Shown here piece after piece: positions 11,155-21,189 of a stretch of 64,000 nt of DNA (position 1 is the stretch's first letter; each line of letters opens with the position of its first letter). Origin of the DNA: Cordilura impudica (lineage: Eukaryota; Arthropoda; Insecta; Diptera; Scathophagidae); the NCBI GenBank assembly GCA_963682025.1, contig OY821517.1, positions 95,773,946 to 95,837,945 of the forward strand, written 5' to 3'. The position numbers were made by a program, and so were the translations under genes. The notes beneath the pieces were generated by a model that saw nothing but the letters and a program-made list of their open reading frames with translations, did not search any database and was not told where the DNA came from.

Positions 11155-12480
11155 CCAAGCACGTGCAGTTAAAAGTATTCTTTTGATTCGCAACGTCAAT
11201 AAGTCTCCGGGGCAGATGGTGTACCAGAATTGGTGCTGAGATAGTGCTCTTCGACGCTAGCTAGTCCATAAGACTACCTTTTCAGCTCTTCGTACTGTAC
11301 GGGAGGGAAACCTTTTGCTGCAAGGTTGCCAATGTCCAACCAATCCCTAAAAATGGTATGTCTAATAACCCTGAAAATTACCATACAGTTGCAATCTGCT
11401 CTGCCCTCTCAAAGGTGATGGAGAGCATGATCAATTCCGATCTTGTCAACTACCTACTTACTTCTTAATGACCGAAAGTATGGCTTCCGTAGATATCGTT
11501 CCACGGGAGACCTGTTAGCTCTACTTTCTGAGCGCTATAGCCGAACAATTTACAATTTTGGTGAAAGTAAAGCAGTTGCTTTAGATATTTCTAAAGCTTA
11601 TTTCATTTGGGTCCGGTATTGACTTCTCTCGATTTATATCGAGTTTTCTAAGATACCTCACAATAGGTTTGTTGTTGATGCGGTCTCATCCAATGAGTTT
11701 CAGCTTAATTTAAGGGTACCCCAAGATACTGTTCTTTCTCCTTCTCTATTCCTTATCTTTCTGAACGACCCTCTTGGTCAAACCATCGATACTGTATACT
11801 CTTCCGCAGATGACAGCAACATCTGTCATTCATTTTCCTTCAATTCCAGGCCAAGCCTTTTGGACGTTAGGGGGCAAAAGGCGGACAATGAATGACACAC
11901 TCAATCAAGACCTGTTAACAATATTAGTGTGGGGTAAAGCGATTAGGGTTGATTTTAATGCGCAGAAGACTCAATCGCATGGGACTTTGGATTCCACAAT
12001 ATCATCGGTATTTATGGTTGATATAGATATTGAGGAATATGATATCCTTAAAATCTATACCACTTACATTCGACCGAATATATAATTAAAACTCCCATGC
12101 TACTGGACCATGTGCTAAAGAGGGTGTTGATGCTCATTAATCACAGTAGGGTATCCTGTGGATTTTATGACACTGTTCTATAGATACTATCATGGAAAAT
12201 GTTCTTTTGAGATTAGCGAACTCATTCTAAGTGCCCGAGTTTAAGTTCACTCTACCCACTTCTGTAGTAGATCATTTCCGTTTCTAGTCTATTGTCCAGT
12301 TGACCGCACAACGGATTACAGAGAACATTCATTTATCAGTAAAACTAGCCATATGTAAAATAAACTCACCGCACAGGTCTTTTCTCTCCCCCTTTCCTCC
12401 TTCCCATAACATATTTTACTAAGACCAACACAATGACTGCATCAGGAGGCATTCCCTGAGTATTGGTCAATAATTAAACA
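11155..12480 (+). pseudogene. non-LTR retrotransposon RT pseudogene (Jockey-like)
   Basis: Plus-strand frames give, in order: 'NKSPGADGVPELVLR' (RT block 1), 'DRKYGFRRYRSTGDLLALLS' (block 2), 'AVALDISKAY' (first catalytic aspartate region), 'RVPQDTVLSPSLFLIFLND' (PQG.VLSP block, G changed to D) and 'YSSADDSNICHSF' (YADD block changed to SADD). The tail at about 12030-12470 matches the intact C-terminus of the copy at 58950-59318, including 'IYTTYIRP'. At least five frame changes or stops are present. No endonuclease or gag is visible, so it is 5' truncated. Confidence 0.85.
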
Positions 12481-12914
12481 AATATCGTTTGGCTTACAAA
12501 CTCTGAAAGGCTACAACTGATCATCATCGAAGCGTGAATTTTCGATATCCATGCGTCAGACTTGCATTGATTGCCCTTGAGATTTGTTTATTACCATTAA
12601 ATATGTCAGTCGAATTGGGCATTGGCATCGTGACTCTTCGCAATAAAACAAGCTCTCTTTTAATTTTAACTTTGATAATTGTCGGTTCAGTAATGTTACC
12701 CAATATTTTCTTGATAATAAACCGCGTTCCCCTTCACAATTTTATGTAATTTAGGATGTGAAGCAGCATAATTCGTGATCACTTATCCGATCCTGTCAGA
12801 TTTGTAACTTAAACCACTCTCGAATCAAGTTAATCGCAAGCACAAAATGTCATAAATATGAGTTCAGCCATTTTGGAGTCCAGTGAGTTCATGGACAAAA
12901 AATAAATATATACA
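12481..12914. other. no recognisable feature
   Basis: Spacer between the RT pseudogene and the Helitron. One 71-codon ORF (12534-12749) has no motif I recognise. Confidence 0.5.
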
Positions 12915-13039
12915 TCTATACTTAATACTAATATTATAAAGAGGTAATGTGTGTTTGTTTGTTTGTTTGTTTGTTTGTAGGAGGTAATCTCCGTAACTAC
13001 CCATGTGATATTCTTGAAATTTTCACAGAGTCTTACTGC

Positions 13040-13735
13040 TTTTAGTGAGCGTGGCACCTCCCACACAAAGTAAATTTTTAATAAAATATACATATATTGA
13101 GTATTATGACAGGGAGAGCTTTGCAAATTTGTGTGAGGTCACCTCTTGTTAATATTAGTAGCTACACCGGAAATGGGCGGGATCGGATAAGTGGGCGTGG
13201 TACCTCCCATACATGTAATAAATCAATATTATATATCTCGAAGACTGTGATAGAGAGCTTTTCAAATTTGTCTGACACCACCTATTATTAATGTTAGTAG
13301 TCGGACAAAAAATGGGCAGTATTGGTCTAATAGGCGTGGCATCTGCCATACAAAGTAAATATAAAATACCATCAGATCTTAGTATGAGTAGTCGGACAAA
13401 AAATTGGCGGGTTCACACCAATGGGCGTGGCACTCCCCATGCGAAGTAACTTTTTAATGTCATATACCTGGAGTACTGTAAACGAGAGGGCTTTGTGGCT
13501 TTGCATGAGCCCATATGTTCTTCGTATGATTAGTCGAACAAAAAATGGGCGTGATCGTAGCAGCGGGCGTAGCACCACCCATGCAAAGTAGATATCTAAT
13601 ATCATATAACTGGTGTTCTATAAAAGGGAAAGACTCGACATTTTGCACGAGTCCATCAGATATTAATGTAAGTAGTCCAATAAAAATTGGGCGGGATGTG
13701 ATTAGTGGGCGTGACACCCCCGTATATAAATATGA
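13040..13735 (+). repeat. diverged ~140-bp internal modules of the Helitron
   Basis: Modules start with a 'TAGTCGGACAAAAAATGGGC'-type block at about 13157, 13297, 13387, 13528 and 13671, each followed by 'GGGCGTGGCACC'-type and 'CCCATACAAAGTA'-type blocks. Spacing is about 140 bp except for one 90-bp step, which suggests a partial deletion. The same module series occurs inverted at about 31990-32700 and at the window's right end. ORFs crossing it (for example 13545-13922) are by-products of the repeat. Confidence 0.85.
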
Positions 13736-14046
13736 AGTACGACGAATGCTACAGTCTTTTATTAAGTACATTAGTTATCAATGTGATTTTTCGTGGAAAA
13801 TAAATCGCCTAAATCAAAAATTCGCCAAAACCGAAAATTGCGAAAATCAAAAATCGCTAAAAAAAAAATTGCCAAATGATATTCTAAGTTCAAGGCCAAT
13901 TGTTAAGTGTTGTCAGATCTAATTTTGATAATCCATCTTGTTCTCATGGGCAGCTCCAGGGTAGGAACGCCGAAAAATCTGATAATTGTTATACCGAATG
14001 AAAAAACAAAAAACATTGTATATCAGCAAGTATTCAAATAAAAAAA

Positions 14047-14497
14047 TCTACGCTAATACTAACATAATAAAGAGGTTATATGTGTTTGTTTGTTTGTTTG
14101 TAGGAGGTAATCTCCGTAACTACTCACCTGAGCTTCCTGAAATTTTCACAGAGTCTTACTGCGGATATTGGAGTGCTACAGGCTGTAATTTTTTAAAATA
14201 TTTTTAGCGGGTGTGGCACCTCCCATACAAAGTAGATTTTAAATATCATTTATATTAACATGGTAGAGAAAGCTTTGCAAATTTGTCTCATTTCATCTAT
14301 TATTAACGTGAGTTAATAAAAAAAAATGAGCGGGATTGGACAAATGCGCGTGGCACCCCTACACAAAGTATTAAATGTGATATATCTGAATTACTGTATT
14401 AGTGAGAGCCTTGGGACTTTGCGTGAGCCCTCTCATAACGATTCGTGGGGTGGGGGGCAGTGGGAGGGTGTAGCGAAGCACACCGGGTTACATCTAG
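14047..14497 (+). mobile_element. short inner Helitron copy sharing the 3' end
   Basis: A second 'TCTACGCTAATACTAACATA' start, a TTTG microsatellite and 'GTAGGAGGTAATCTCCGTAA' occur here, then one or two modules, then the shared 3' hairpin and CTAG. It may be a short Helitron into which or next to which the longer one arose. The inverted copy at 31.3-32.85 kb has the same two-start arrangement, so it predates their separation. Confidence 0.75.
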
Positions 14498-14849
14498 TAT
14501 GTATATAAAGATAAAAACTTTAATGAAATATTTTGAATTGTCAGAAAAACTATTCGTAAATTTACAATTAGGAGAATCCCATGAATTGTGCAACAAAGTT
14601 CAGGTCTGTTATATCGATTTTATTTTAGTAGAAGACAAACTTGTTTATATAAAGTTAATCAGTCCGAATCTAATTCTCTTATGATATAAATAATTAAAGC
14701 GCTTAGAGTACAACAATCTAAAATTAAAAACAAGTGCATATTTTTGTTTTTGCAATTGCCTGTTATTGAACTCATGTGATACAATTCAGCCAAATCTTCA
14801 TAAAAGAGCTCCTTGCGAACAAGAAGATGACAAAACTTCCTCCGGATTT

Positions 14850-15700
14850 TGTTTACCCGAACATCGCGTCAACTTCAAGCAACAGATTCAGCCTGCTGGC
14901 TGGCCTAACTGATATGGATGTAACTCCCGTATGATATATTAACGATGTTAAGCAACATAAATCTCCACCTATTGTTGAAGAAGCTAACGCCTCATTAACA
15001 GAAATACAAAAACTACTTGGTAAGGATTTAATTTCCAAACGTTATTCAGGTGGTACCAAAATTTTTGCTCCAAGTAAAGAAATGTACGATGGAGTTTTAT
15101 TCTTATGGCTCCAAAGAAAATAGGTTATACGTATACATCACCTATTTACATGGTTTACCCCGCATAAACTCTGAGGACATCACCAAAGAGCTAAAGAACT
15201 ACAACCTATCCCCTTCTGCTGTAACTGAAATAGTCACCAAATTCAGTTCGCACAGTAATGCAGTTTACAAAGTTCAATATAAAAAATATACGAACAATTT
15301 CCAATATTATAATTTCTTGGAAAAAATACAAATCGAGATCCAGGAACAAACCAACTCAATGCTGGAACTGCTTAATGTATGGCATACATTATACAAGTGT
15401 GTGTCCATTTAATGCAAATGAAAAAGGACCAGCTGTTTTTACATTCTTCAATTGTAGAAAATATGGAAAAGAGAGAACTGATCACTCTGCAAACGACATC
15501 AACCGTCCGTTACGTTCATTCTATTTTGAAACTAGAATAAGAGTAACTTCTAAAAGTCAGAATAACAGCAGACAACAACAAAATAACTTATTTCAATCAA
15601 AGGTAGGAGATTTCCCTAATTTAAGAAACAACAATACAAATTGTAATAATAACATCAATAATAACACAATAAATGACAGCAAAGCCACATATGTATGCTA
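14850..15700 (+). pseudogene. gag-like ORF1 with zinc-knuckle remnants
   Basis: Frames at 15050-15412 and 15258-15701 carry 'NRLYVYITYLHGLPRINSED' and 'ITKELKNYNLSPSAVTEIV', the pre-knuckle domain usual in Jockey-type gag, then 'QCWNCLMYGIHYTSVCPF', a C-x2-C-x4-H-x4-C-like knuckle with one frame change between the parts. A second knuckle is degenerate ('FFNCRKYGKERTDHSAND'). The C-terminus is Asn-rich. The role would be RNA binding in the retrotransposon particle. Confidence 0.8.
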
Positions 15701-15869
15701 ACCAGCTGAGAGCAAACAACGATTTATTTAGCTTCGATGAGATTTTTCATATATTTTCACTACAGCCGTGGATGATTTGCAAAGGTGCACTTCAAAAGTA
15801 CAACAAATCAAAGTTGTAATGTCAATGGTGAAATACGCCCATTGATTATACTAATATAAGCGATTCAAA

Positions 15870-16460
15870 ATGCTTCAATTGAATGCTAATGGTATTTCGA
15901 ACTTTTATAAATTAACACAATTTGAGTTATATTTGAACGAGAAAATATTAAAATAGCGTCTTTGAATGAAACATTTTTTCAGAACCTATTTTAAAAATTA
16001 TTATTTATATAGAAATGACAGAACAGATGCAAGAAGAGGAGGAGTCGCTCTGTTATTTCATAAATCTGTCGCACATAAAAACCTCATTATATCAAACACC
16101 TCATTAATCGAAAACATCTCAATTGAAGTTATTATAAATAATGGACCTATTATTGTATCTTCATTATATTCACCAAGATATACCCCTAACTTCTGTGATT
16201 ATATCTTGACTCTAACACCTTCCACCAAAGATATAATATTTTGTTCTTGGAATTGCCATTCAAATAATACTGCAGGCATCACACTCAACAACCTACAGCA
16301 ATAAAGGAACTTTTTAATTCACTATCCTAATAGTCCAGCCCTATTTCCCCATCAATACAATTGCGAAGCATCCAGAGTCGATATTATCTTAAGCAACGCC
16401 GCTTTAAAGAACAATGTATTACGAAATACCATCGGACCATCGCCCCATTATATGTACACA
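15870..16460 (+). pseudogene. endonuclease domain of the same retrotransposon
   Basis: It begins 'MLQLNANGISNFYKLTQFE' (the LNANG/N start of the fold), then after a stop and frame change 'YYLYRNDRTDARRGGVALLF', 'ISIEVIINNGPIIVSSLYSP', 'IIFCSWNCHSNN' (GDFN block degenerated to SWNC) and, in another frame, 'SDHRPIICTH' (SDH end). The loss of GDFN indicates an inactive endonuclease. Confidence 0.85.
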
Positions 16461-16529
16461 TAAAAGATCAATGGCCTTGCAGGTTGATCTCAATTATTAT
16501 GATTATAAAGCAACCAGAAGCTTTAAAGT

Positions 16530-16880
16530 TGCGATTAATAATGAAACATCATCTCCAAAAACCATAACCATAGGGTTACCTCAAGGATCAGTCTTGTCGC
16601 CATTGCTTAACTCAATATATACATCCGATTTTAAAGTCCCAATATATATGAAAATTCTTCAAACAAACTTACAAGTGCACTCCTAAAGAAAATGGAAAGG
16701 GGACTTGTAAATTGCAGTAAATACTTTTACAAATGGAAAATCAAAGTTAATTCAAATAAGACCCAAGCAATAATTTTTCCATTCAACAAATCTCCTAAAA
16801 GACTGCCAAGTTTTTCCAATATATGTAGTGGAAGTGCCTTAATTTTGGACATAACGGTATATCGCGAAAAGTCGAGCTGT
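16530..16880 (+). pseudogene. RT remnant (PQGSVLSP block and thumb)
   Basis: 'SFKVAINNETSS', 'GLPQGSVLSPLLNSIYTSDF', then in another frame 'YFYKWKIKVNSNKTQAIIFP' and 'FNKSPKRLP'. These are the end of the RT palm and the thumb. YADD is absent between them. Confidence 0.85.
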
Positions 16881-17390
16881 TAGAAAAAAACCAAGTGCAT
16901 ATTTGGATTAAGCGTCCCAAATAACTGTAAAAACAACATTCAGTTGTTAATCAACAAAAACTTATTACATGAATAGAAATCGCGATTTTTATCAATTCAG
17001 TTTTCTCAGTAAACTGTGAACAAAATCAAAAGTTGTGCACCGATTACAATGAAATAAAGCTCGTTTCATTCGAAATATGTGACCATAACTGTAATTTTTG
17101 TCGCAGTTTTATTTTTTATGAAATATAAAAAAACAAAAAATTTTTTTTTAAATCGTTTTTTTTTTTCAAAACTTCAACGATATCTCTGAAACTACCGGGA
17201 AAATTTAAAACCAATGCACCAATACGCACGCCTTAAAGATAATATTGTTGATGAATTTTTGATTTTTTTAAACAGAATATGGTAAACCGCTTTCAAGTTA
17301 TTCCAATATATGTAGTGGACGTACCTTAATTTTGGACATAAAGGTATATCACGAAAAGTCGAGCTGATAGAAAAAACTAAGTGCAGATTT
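16815..17390 (+). repeat. ~88-bp direct repeat, 486 bp apart
   Basis: The block at 16815-16900 ('TCCAATATATGTAGTGGAAG' onward, including 'TTAATTTTGGACATAA' and 'AAAAGTCGAGCTG') recurs at 17302-17387 with about 10 % changes. The sequence between has no recognised ORF. The first copy begins inside the RT remnant's thumb region, so the second may be a partial duplication of the retrotransposon's 3' part. Confidence 0.85.
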
Positions 17391-17449
17391 GAAATCAGCA
17401 ACCTCGAATTAGTAAAAAATTGATACAAGCTTCCAATCAAATATATATT

Positions 17450-17667
17450 TTGAAATATGAACGCAAATATATATTTTGAAATATGTGGACAGCATGCTTC
17501 CCATCTTCGAGAAAAATGGTGTATTTCAGCATTACAACAATCTCAAGTCGCGTAGCTCGCAGCTTTCTAAGCTACAATGATGTAAATGTCCTGGATTGGC
17601 CATCACAATCCCCTGGTCTTAACCCCATAGAGAAACTATGTGGGATTTAGATCAGGAAGTTAAAAAG
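17450..17667 (+). pseudogene. Tc1-like transposase, DDE C-terminal part
   Basis: The plus strand reads 'SRVARSFLSYNDVNVLDWPS', 'QSPGLNPIEKLCGI', then a stop and 'RKLKR'. This is the W-P-S-x-S-P-D-L-N-P-I-E region of Tc1 transposases, with the catalytic D replaced by G. HINE-like copy B follows directly. Sequence after that insertion (18445-18716) ends in a Tc1-like inverted terminal repeat ('GGTTGCAACTGTA'), so the HINE-like copy probably landed inside this Tc1 copy. Confidence 0.88.
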
Positions 17668-18444
17668 AACAAGTAAGAAAATTATAGTCGGTCTAGACCG
17701 ACTATACGATACCCTATACCATGCGTTTAGAAACCCTATCTCTTAGGCCCAACTAACTGGACATAGAAAATAAGCAAAAACCAAATTTGAGTGGGATTTT
17801 TATTAATTTTTTTGGTTGCAGATATTAAAAAGTTCATATCGGATGCTATATCTATATAGGGACTAGGTCCAAAAATGGATCGATCCTGATCATGTTTCGT
17901 AAAGTCTCTTGTATTTTGCAAAAATATATACAAACAAAATTTGAGAAGAATCAGTGCAATATTTTTGTTTTTTAATAGATTTAAGTGAAGATCGGGAAGC
18001 AGCTCTGTATGGGGTCAAAGGGATCATTTTTGGACTACTCATTAATGGATGTAATGAATGCATACAAACCCAATTTGAGTAAGATCTATATGACAATTTG
18101 GATCTTATGGCAATTTATGTCGATTTCATTTGGGTAATTTGTATGGGGGCTAGGTCTGAACATGGACCGATTCTCACTAATTTCAACAGCTTTCATCCCA
18201 TGGCCGATAAAAGCTTATATACCAAATTTCATCAAAATATATTCATATTTGCGACCTGCAGTTTGATTACAAGGTTTACATGGACACACAGACGGACGGA
18301 CGGACGGACATTGTTAAATCAACTCAGAAAGTGATTCTGATTCGATCGGTATAATTAAAGATGGGTCTAGGTCAAATATTTTTGGTTGTTACAAACAGCA
18401 GCACAAAGTCATTATACCCAAACCACATAGTGGTATAGGGTATA
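17668..18444 (-). mobile_element. HINE-like repeat, copy B (complete)
   Basis: The tail 'AACAAGTAAGAAAATTATAG' and the palindrome (17684-17705) stand at the low coordinate; the 'GTGGTATAGGGTATA' start lies at 18444. It is the reverse complement of copy A over its full length with few changes, so the two are close relatives. Confidence 0.85.
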
Positions 18445-18716
18445 AAAATCTGTTTAATCTCAAAATCAATTTTGACATCAGAATGTAACAAAATAACCGT
18501 TAACACTTTCACATGTATAAAAAATTACTTTTATAAGAAATGAGGATTTTATTTAAATACACATGTTTAAATACAAGCAGTTGCTTTTTTTGCTCGCAAA
18601 ATAACTTGAACATCTATACAGAGAAAAAAAACGGGGTGAATTGGTTTCCGTTATTATCAAATAGACAAACCTAAAGATTATATAACTCAGCATTGGATTT
18701 TTTTTGGTTGCAACTG
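18445..18716 (+). mobile_element. 3' remainder of the Tc1 copy with terminal repeat
   Basis: Non-coding AT-rich sequence ending 'TTTTTTTTGGTTGCAACTGT' beside TA, a plausible right end matching the 'CAGTTGCGAGC' left end at 9694. A second end-like motif ('CAGTTGCTTTTTTTGCTCGC') sits at about 18572-18592, so two ends may be stacked. Confidence 0.5.
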
Positions 18717-19801
18717 TATATATATGAATACATATGTTTTTGGTATGGATCGTATATAATGAAATTGGTCTTCTTCAGTTTTTTACTCAAACATTCATGC
18801 CAACACCTGCATATATAGGAGTAGTACAACATAGTCATCATATTTAAGTTAGTTGTACAATTCACCCTTTATGGGTAAATAGACATGAAACTATGTTAAG
18901 TGTATAGTCATTAGGGTGGTGAATATAAAAAGGATGCTTAGGTTTTGTGAAATATGTTTACAAATTTAAGATATGCAGTAAATAGATAGTAAAAATAATA
19001 ATGTAAAGAGAGATAAACTGTGTTTTCTGTTAAATTCAAATCTTGCGTGAATTTTGGGTCTCTCTTTATTTTTAAACATCGATGATCATGCTCCAGTTAT
19101 AAAAAACTTACTTTTGCACGTTTGTTTTATGAGTTTGTTTTATGAAGTAGTTCCAGTCAATGTTTTGTAACGTGCTCAATCTTATGAAGAAAAAATTGTA
19201 ATTTTCTATAGACATATAACATGTACGTGTCATTGCAAATCACTAGTGACATTGGTAGTATTGATTACTTAGTTCCTACGTAGTTCTCATGGGACCATAT
19301 GTAGACATTGGAATCAGATATTCTTGTATAAATTTGATTGTTCTTTCACTTTTCTTTTATTACTTCGTTTATTTATTATGTTTTTTCATTTGATTTATTA
19401 TAAAATATATTTTTATTTACCTTTTATATTCAATTTTTCTACATCTTGTTTTAAAACTTTAGTTTTTCGTCCAACCACGTGTTTTTCAAAAAAAACTACA
19501 GAAATCAAGAAGAAACAGAAACAACTTCACTATGGAAAATTTTATGACAGATAAAGTAAAGTAAATAGTGTAGACGCTTAGTTGACAACGTCAACAAAAT
19601 AGTAGACAAAAGTGGTGACTTGGGGACACTTGACCACAGGCTTCCTGCAGGGTATGTATCAGCAATGCATACACATTTTTATTTGCTTGTTGTTTATTTA
19701 ATAATTTTCCTTTGTCTCCAATATTTCAGTTGACCATTATCAGGGATCTAACTAGAAATTAACAATTGTTATAACTACACAATAACAAGTAAAACAAGTA
19801 A
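18717..19801. other. no recognisable gene
   Basis: AT-rich DNA without motif-bearing ORFs. Just before copy C the sequence holds two extra direct copies of an AAACAAGT unit (about 19784-19802). Confidence 0.5.
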
Positions 19802-20603
19802 AACAAGTAAGAAAATTATAGTCGGTCTAGACCGACTATACGATACCCTATACCATGGCTTAGAGACTCTATCTCTTCGGTCCAACTAATTCGATATAGA
19901 AAATAAGCATAACCCAAATTTGAGTGGCATTGTTATTAATTTTTTTGGCTGCAGATATGAAAAAGTTCATATCGGATGCTATATTTATATGGGGACTAGG
20001 TCGAAAAATGTACCAATCGTGATGATATTTGGTAAAGTCACTTATATTTTGAAAAAATATATACAAACCAAATTTGAGAAAAATCTGTGCGATATTTTTG
20101 TTTTTGATATATTTAAGTGAAGATCGGGAAGCAGCTCTATATGGGGCCTATGACTAAGAATTGTCCTATAGGTATTTTATTTGGACTACTGATTAATGGA
20201 TATAATAAACACATACAAACCCAATTTGACTGAGATCTATATGATAATTTGGATTTTATGGCAATTTATGTCGATTTTATAGTGGTCATTTGTATTGGGA
20301 CTAGGTCTGAACATGGACCGAATTTCACCAATTTCAGCAGTGTTCATCCTATAACTTATAACACCTTATATACCAAATTTCAACAAAATATATTCATATT
20401 TGCGACCTGTAGTTTGATTAAAAGATTACATGGACACCCAGACGGACGGACGGACAGACGGACGGACAACGCTAAATCGACTCAGAAAGTGATTCTGAGT
20501 CGATCGGTATAATAAAAGATGGGTCCAGGTCAAATATTTTTGGTAGTTACAAACAGCACCACAAAGTCATTATACACAAACCACATAGTGGTATAGGGTA
20601 TAA
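19802..20603 (-). mobile_element. HINE-like repeat, copy C (complete)
   Basis: Tail, palindrome and subterminal inverted repeat are all present as in copy B. The tail motif AACAAGT occurs three times in tandem before the element, unlike other copies. Internal length is slightly greater because of a segment near 20150-20170 ('AATTGTCCTATAGG') that copies A and B lack and copies E, J and K keep. Confidence 0.85.
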
Positions 20604-21189
20604 TTAATAACAATGTTAACATACTTTACGTTTAAAAACTCAAACGTTGAGTTTAAGACTACTTTACTTTTCGGCGAGTATTTGTCAGCTAATTGTTTTC
20701 TGGTCTTTTGTGTTTGTTAAAGGTATGTCGGTATAGCCGAGCACAATAGTTCTCAATATCCGACTTATAATTGAGACGTTTTTAAAGGGACATCAATGAT
20801 GTGGAGAAGTTCCAATGTAAATCTTTTCTTGTAATTATTTTCTTCTTGTAAAATTCCGACGTTAACGAAATCTAGTTTATAACCTGTGATTGTACAGTGG
20901 GCCACGAGTGCCGTTTTTTGTTCCAATGGTTTATCAACAGTTTTGCGATCAGATTTATGTGATTATATTCTGTTTTATAATTTTGTCTTTGTGGTACCAA
21001 CATATGATTTTGTATTTGTATTTTTGTATTTGTATTTATTTATTAAATGCGATTTTTCATTACAACAAGACACAGTATCCTATAAATTACAGTAATGGAA
21101 TCAGATAAGTTGTTCACTATATATTTAACACCAGTAACTCTTAATCTAAATTTAAAATATTGTAAATTACAACTAAAAACTTTAAAAAA
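20604..21189. other. no recognisable gene
   Basis: Two overlapping ORFs (20886-21095 and 20890-21108) have hydrophobic, low-complexity translations from TTTGTATTT repeats and no homology I recognise. A 3' untranslated tail of the minus-strand RT element probably begins at its right edge. Confidence 0.4.

Larger units (their letters stand above)
12915..14497 (+). mobile_element. non-autonomous Helitron, complete ends
   Basis: The 5' end begins TC ('TCTATACTTAATACTAATA') after an A; the 3' end is CTAG (14494-14497) followed by T. Ten bases before the CTAG lies a hairpin (14466-14483) with stem GGTGT/ACACC and an inner GC/GC pair around GAA. A|TC...CTAG|T plus a 3' hairpin is the accepted Helitron signature. 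Just inside the 5' end is a GTTT/TTTG microsatellite and 'GTAGGAGGTAATCTCCGTAA'. No Rep/helicase is encoded. A second 5'-like end at 14047 starts the same motif series again, so the element is a composite or contains a nested copy. Confidence 0.92.
14780..16880 (+). mobile_element. Jockey-type non-LTR retrotransposon with gag, EN and partial RT
   Basis: Plus-strand order: gag-like ORF1 (about 14850-15700), endonuclease (about 15870-16460) and a short RT remnant (about 16530-16830). The part between the EN end ('SDHRPIICTH') and 'GLPQGSVLSPLL' is compressed, and the YADD block is missing, so an internal deletion removed most of the RT. Multiple stops make it non-functional. Confidence 0.85.

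Noticed and set aside
13545..13922. 125-codon ORF and its inverted relative at 32183-31995 with similar translations
   Set aside because: Both lie in the Helitron's ~140-bp modules; the similarity is due to the repeat. Frames are not kept beyond the modules and no protein motif is seen.
18275..18310. GACGGACGGACG runs as a separate microsatellite locus
   Set aside because: They occur at a fixed position in HINE-like copies (for example 18290, 20445, 28015, 31070, 42598) and are part of the element.
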